From assembly GCA_949316495.1 (NCBI GenBank), contig OX439012.1, positions 25,714,666 through 25,778,665 of the forward strand: a stretch of DNA of 64,000 bases, in the 5' to 3' direction. This DNA is from Amphiduros pacificus (taxonomy: Eukaryota; Annelida; Polychaeta; Phyllodocida; Hesionidae). A program made the position numbers and the translations under genes. The first letter of the stretch is position 1; each line of letters starts with the position of its first letter. A model generated the notes under the pieces. The model did no database searches. It saw only the letters and a program-made list of their open reading frames with translations, and was not told where the DNA came from. Positions 59,161 to 64,000 of the stretch are shown here, piece after piece.

Positions 59161-60184
59161 AACTTTTAATTTCCCATGACTATTCCTTATTTAAATGTTT
59201 CACTTCCTAAGTCAAGTACAATCGTCTATGGTAAAAAAAGCCATGTAGTGGTGTATTTAGTTCTCAGGATTCTTATAAGAAAATATAGGAATTCCTAAAT
59301 GTATCACTTAATGGAAAAGGTCCATAATTCAAAATGTTTTTGTGGAATATATCATTAGATTTAAAAGTTATTTTCAAAGATTGAAGGTTACACACATCTG
59401 TTGTCATTTTTATTGTATTTTACAATTCATAATGCTTTAATCAAAAGTAAAAATGTGCAGTTAAAACACAAGAAAACATGATAGTCATAATCCAATGTAA
59501 ATCTAAAATAACAAACACTTGGTCTTCTTTGATATGATATTTTTCTACAGATTCTAAAATACATAAAGAGTTAGGGAAGTGAAAACTCAGTTTCAATGTG
59601 AGCTGCCCCGAAAAGGTAAATTTGAGCGATGATGTATTTGCCTGATGACTCTGCCTGATCTGCAATATATACAGCCCAGAGGGCATTGAGCTCTCAGATG
59701 AGTGATCTCTCATTAGGTATTGTGGCTGAAGTGCTGCATAACATTCTGGTAGTGTAGGAATGCTGGGAAGGAAGTGAAGGTGGTGTCTAACAAGAGATCA
59801 AAGCGAGGCCAAAGTGGCGGCCATTACACATATCATGTCACGCCCCCTAGTGGCGTGACGGACACCCACCAGTTTGATGGGGTATAGGGTGAGCTCAGAC
59901 AACAAGGAAATAGTGTAAAAGACTGTCTGCCCGGCTCACACCGACCCTTACATTGATGTAGAGGAGATACAAAGTGGCCAACACACAACCAGGACTTTAT
60001 TCGCATATTGTTGTTTCCCTCTCAAAGTGATATTGATTGTTCATGTCTGTCTGTGTGCCTCAGAGGTATTGTCCGTTTCTTATGGGTTGTCAGCCAGCCG
60101 TTTATATATCTATTCTCTTTACTTTATCTCTCCACCTAATATCAGTTTATCTTCTAAAACCAATATACCAGATTGTCTTGTAAA
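59161..60184. other. Unique sequence with a CTCF-like site
   Basis: No exon supported. 59730-59960 is GC-richer and contains the CTCF-like motif at 59840-59853. Confidence 0.4.
59840..59853 (-). promoter_or_regulatory. CTCF-like motif, best single site
   Basis: The minus strand reads CCACTAGGGGGCGT, 13 of 14 matches to CCASYAGRKGGCRC, with the classic AGGGGGCG core and a further partly palindromic context 'gtcacgcc...ggcgtgac'. Confidence 0.45.
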
Positions 60185-60530
60185 TATCAACTCTTCTTTT
60201 CAAACTGCCAACTCACCTATTCAACCTACCAACTTACCTCTTCAGTCTACTCATCTCATCAACTGACCAACTCACCTTTTCAAACTACCAACTTACCTCT
60301 TCAGTGTACTCATCAATCGACCAACTCACCTTTTCAAACTACCAACTCATCTATTAAACCTATTGTCTCACCTATTCAACCTACTAACTCACCTTTTCAA
60401 TCTACTAACTCACCTTTTCAATCTACCAACTTACTTGTTTTATCTACCAACTCAGATTTTCTACCTATGAGATCATATATTCAATCCACCAACCCACCAA
60501 CTCACTTAGTATTTTATTTTCCAGCTCATC
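60185..60530. repeat. ~20-bp degenerate minisatellite
   Basis: 'ccaactcaccttttcaaact' and variants (ttcaacctac, ttcagtctac) repeat about 16 times. The Ser/Thr/Pro/Gln-rich open frames across it come from the repeat. Confidence 0.85.
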
Positions 60531-61699
60531 TTTTCGACCTAACAGCCCCCCGGTTCCATAAACCTACTTATAAAATTTAGTAACTCATTCCAAATATTAA
60601 ACATAGTAATTAATAAATTTACCAGTTCACCAAACAGATTATCCCTTTCTAAATCTATTTTACTCACTAACAATCTTATATTTAACAACTCCCAAATCAA
60701 AGTATATATTAATAGTTCATATTCCAAACATCTCATGATATCATCAACCATTTATAAAGATTGCCTTCAATATAAATTCTGTATATCATTTCCCTTTCAG
60801 TGAGAAACAATAAAACATAAAACCAATACTTAAATGTTATGACTTTGTGTGATGTCAAGGATCAAGAAAATTGGCAACAAACGATTATGAGATATGTATT
60901 TTATTGCCTCTGGAACTACGTGACTTTTTCAAGGCAGACGTGAATTCTACAGCAACCTCCAACTATCTATTCACCATTATGCATGAATAATTTAACGATG
61001 GCTATGTAATGAACATATGATAATTTTTAATATATCTATATGAAAATCGCATAGACTTGCAAAATTGTGAACGCAACATGTACAAGGACTGTATTTTATG
61101 TGCTGACGTCATGACATGGTCACCAGGTGGCGCGGGGTGGATAACGAGATACGTAATATGCAGTGGTGTATCAATTTACACATTTACGTAATACCAAGAA
61201 ATGAGCACCTGTACCGGCCATTGATTTTTCACGATTTTACACCTGAGCGCCAGATACAAACTGAATTGAACATTTTGATTCTAATTATTATTTTAAGTGC
61301 TATACCCAGACATTTGGTATCAGCGCTGATATTTTATCATTATCATTACCACTATTGTTACTGATATTTCAAAATAATTTTGTGTAAAATAGTTTACATT
61401 AAAAAACAATTAATACCATTACAAACGTCTGTTTTTCTTTTGTATTATCAAATAAACATTATAACACCAAAGGCGGCTTTAATAACCAATCATTGAATGA
61501 AGCGATGAAACAACACATATGCAGAAATTTAGCTTTCTCGGTCATGAATCATGACAAAGGTATTTGTTTCAACGAAGAAAAACTTAAGTTTGTCACTTCA
61601 CATTCGATGGTAGCTAATTCTAATGAGGAGGCCACAGGCCTTAATGGGCCTTAATGTTTTACGGAAAGCATTTTAATATTTGTTTTATCTTTTCATGGG
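60531..61699. other. Unique sequence, no gene recognised
   Basis: AT-rich except for 61100-61160, which carries a CRE/CTCF-like pair. No exon supported. Confidence 0.4.
61104..61133 (+). promoter_or_regulatory. CRE (TGACGTCA) next to a CTCF-like motif
   Basis: TGACGTCA at 61104-61111 and TCACCAGGTGGCGC at 61120-61133 (13 of 14 matches to CCASYAGRKGGCRC). Confidence 0.35.
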
Positions 61700-61850
61700 T
61701 AAAGATTAATTGAGCGGCCAAAGCACTCGCACCTATTGTGTTACAGTCAAAACCATTTGCGATAGTGGTAGCCAAGCTTCGAACGCATTGAAACCATGGC
61801 GGCTGTGGGTTGGTCAAAAAATTGCTCAAAATCTCCCAAAAGCCGAACAA
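61700..61850 (+). mobile_element. Dispersed repeat copy C
   Basis: 'gcacctattgtgttacagtc' ... 'gtagccaagcttcgaacgca' + 'ttgaaaccatggcggctgtg' matches copies A and B, more diverged in the middle. Confidence 0.65.
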
Positions 61851-62934
61851 GTAATGAATATAAGAATCTATATTTTACCCTACAGTCAGAATAATGTTTG
61901 TCATATCCTATATGGAAGTTACACTTTCAGAATAATACGATTACACATTTGTATGGTGTGAACATCCTATGATGTCTTCTTCACCGGAAGTGAGAATTAG
62001 CCAAATGCACCATGGGAGTTTTGAGATGTTTCGGTGTCTTTATATCAGCAATGAAAATCCATTATATCATTTTGCTCTGTTGGTGTAAAATTAATTACAT
62101 GGTGGACCCCCAGGTGCTTAGCAAAGTGTCAATAGTTAGTTTGGAGGTTCTTATGTGGATAATCTAATATTGAAATCATTTGATTCTTCTGGAAGCTCTC
62201 AGCATTTTCAAACATTCACACGAGATACAACTGGAAGTCCATATTCCATTAGTAGCCAATGGCTAATAATTCTGACCCAGCTTTGTGTCCCTAAAGCTTC
62301 CAAATAAGGGAACAATCTTCTCACTTTTTCAATATGTATACAACCACACTGTGGGTGAAAAACCTTTTCTGAGCTCAAGTCATTATTTTGGGTTTGCTAC
62401 CATATGATATCAATAAAGTATAAATACTTCTTGGGATGATAAATAATGTTTGTCCAAAAAAATCTGTAATTGTTTACGAAACAGGACACGTTTGTGGTGA
62501 TTAATCTAATAAGCACAAATCTAACTGTAATGGATATATTTCTGGAGACTATTATCTGAAAATTATCTTTAAAAAAAATTGATGATACGGTACAGAAGAT
62601 GAATCTATTGACAGAACTAAGATGACGTTGGCCAATAGCTACATATTATGACTTTTTTAAATGCCTGATTTTCCGTAGACCTCTCTAATCAAATAATTCT
62701 ATCACAAATATTGTGAACTCTGTCATAATCCTGTCAGCGTAGAACAGACATGAATACTGAAGTGTAGATGGGCTTTATCCTTCATAAAACAATCAATGGT
62801 ACAACTCAATTGAAGCAGATAGTTTATTGAGATGAGATTGCTTGCAGATTGGAGAGGAGGCAGTCAGGCCCAGAGGAGGATCCAACAGATAATCACATCA
62901 GTCTGCGGCGTGTGAAGATCAATGAGCCTTAGAA
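61851..62934. other. Unique sequence, no gene recognised
   Basis: AT-rich, with no supported exon or repeat. Confidence 0.45.
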
Positions 62935-63657
62935 CTCACCTAGATTACATTATATAGCGCCCTGACAGACAGAACTCATCCAGATTACATTATATAGCGC
63001 CCTGACAGACAGAACTCACCCAGATTACATTATATAGCGCCCTGACAGACAGAACTCACCCAGATTACATTATATAGCGCCCTGACAGACAGAACTCACC
63101 CAGATTATATTATATAGCACCCTGACAGACAGAACTCACCCAGATTACATTATATAGCGCCCTGACAGACAGAACTCACCCAGATTACATTATATAGCGC
63201 CCTGACAGACAGAACTCACCTAGATTACATTATATAGCGCCCTGACAGACAGAACTCACCCAGATTTCATTATATAGTGCCCTGACAGACAAAAACTCAC
63301 CCAGATTATATTATATAGCGCCATGACAGACAAAACTCACCCAGATTACATCATTTAGCGCTGTGACAGACAGAACTCACCCAGATTATATAGCGTTGTG
63401 GCAGACAGAACTCACCCAGATTATATAGCACTGTGACAGACAGAACTCACCCAAATTATATTATATAGCACTGTGACAGACAGAACTCACCCAGATTATA
63501 TTATATAGCGCTGTGGCAGACAGAACTCACCCAGATTATATAGCGCTGTGGCAGACAGAACTCACCCAAATTACATTATATAGCACTGTGACAGACAGAA
63601 CTCACCCAAATTACATTATATAGCGCTGTGACAGACAGAACTCACCCAGATTACATG
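62935..63657 (-). repeat. 40-bp minisatellite with a splice-donor-like core, about 18 copies
   Basis: The unit 'agaactcacccagattacat' + 'tatatagcgccctgacagac' repeats every 40 bp; some right-hand copies are shortened. On the minus strand each unit contains 'aatctgg|gtgagt' or 'aatctag|gtgagt', a consensus 5' splice site. Confidence 0.95.
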
Positions 63658-64000
63658 TAAAAATCACTTTGTAGTGCATATCTATGTGTATTGGATTTTA
63701 CGTCTTTTCGAATTAAATCAGTCATATCAAGAAGAGACGTACCTTTAGAAGATACATAATACTGTCTCACTGAATCGTCATGTCGCTGGTCATTGACTGC
63801 CCTTCAGACACTGGCCCTCACTTTTTATGAGAAATTGTTAAGTGAGTGAAATCCTGGCAAAGCCAATAAACGTTCATCACAAAGGAACAATACGGATTCT
63901 AAACCCTGACAGAAATAGTTCAATCGCACTCATTTTCAATTCGAAAGATCTATTTGTATTCAAGGAAAGCTTAACATTCTTTATAAACACCTTTTGTAAA
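63658..64000. other. Unique sequence at the window edge; possible minus-strand exon end
   Basis: On the minus strand ATG at 63677-63679 opens MHYKVIFTCNL up to the donor 'ctgg|gtgagt' at 63640-63646, where the array starts. With only 11 codons and no supporting promoter I do not call it an exon. Confidence 0.2.

Overview
The window looks like a gene-poor, tandem-repeat-rich stretch of an invertebrate nuclear genome. A lophotrochozoan, most likely a mollusc, is suggested by tRNA-derived SINEs whose 3' part ends in an 'aaaccccaaacaagcaaac' type tail, by long introns and by AT-rich spacers. By coordinate arithmetic, about 28% of the 64 kb is tandem array (some 30 arrays, units of 13 to 70 bp, plus TA microsatellites). 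I saw no LTR or retrovirus-like element, no LINE reading frame, no rRNA and no CRISPR.

Three genes can be recognised from split exons. (1) The 3' end of a TTLL10-like tubulin/protein polyglycylase gene on the + strand: exons 573-689, 3407-3500 and 3745-5108. (2) The 3' end of a CLCN6-like endolysosomal chloride/proton exchanger on the - strand: exons 12084-12191, 9242-9367 and 7256-7345, encoding CBS domain 2 and the C-terminus. It converges on TTLL10. No upstream CLCN6 exon was found in the window. (3) A two-exon gene on the + strand (23978-24056 and 45852-45925), with CCAAT and TATA boxes, encoding a 50-residue secreted precursor. It has a signal peptide, a dibasic KR site and a 19-residue four-cysteine mature peptide. 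I do not recognise its family.

The most unusual feature is how the arrays relate to the genes. At nearly every recognisable exon with a 5' splice site, the array that follows it in the direction of transcription is built from copies of that exon's own 3' end plus the splice donor and the first intron bases. This holds for TTLL10 (55-bp unit x ~44, and a 43-bp unit x 2-3), CLCN6 (41-bp x ~41; 27-bp x ~11) and the peptide gene (52-bp x ~9). The last CLCN6 exon is also copied into a 52-bp array. Read in reverse, arrays that contain a donor-like motif point to further candidate exons at 21976-22027 (-), 27721-27851 (-), 39803-39911 (+) and possibly just above 63646 (-).

Layout: 0-12.6 kb, TTLL10/CLCN6 convergent 3' ends and their arrays; 12.6-23.7 kb, intergenic or intronic DNA with an inverted-repeat pair, a 2.7-kb 23-bp satellite and smaller arrays; 23.7-46.4 kb, the peptide gene with its 21.8-kb intron, which holds many arrays and SINE fragments; 46.4-64 kb, no confident gene, with several arrays, SINEs, a dispersed repeat family and scattered CTCF-like and CRE motifs.
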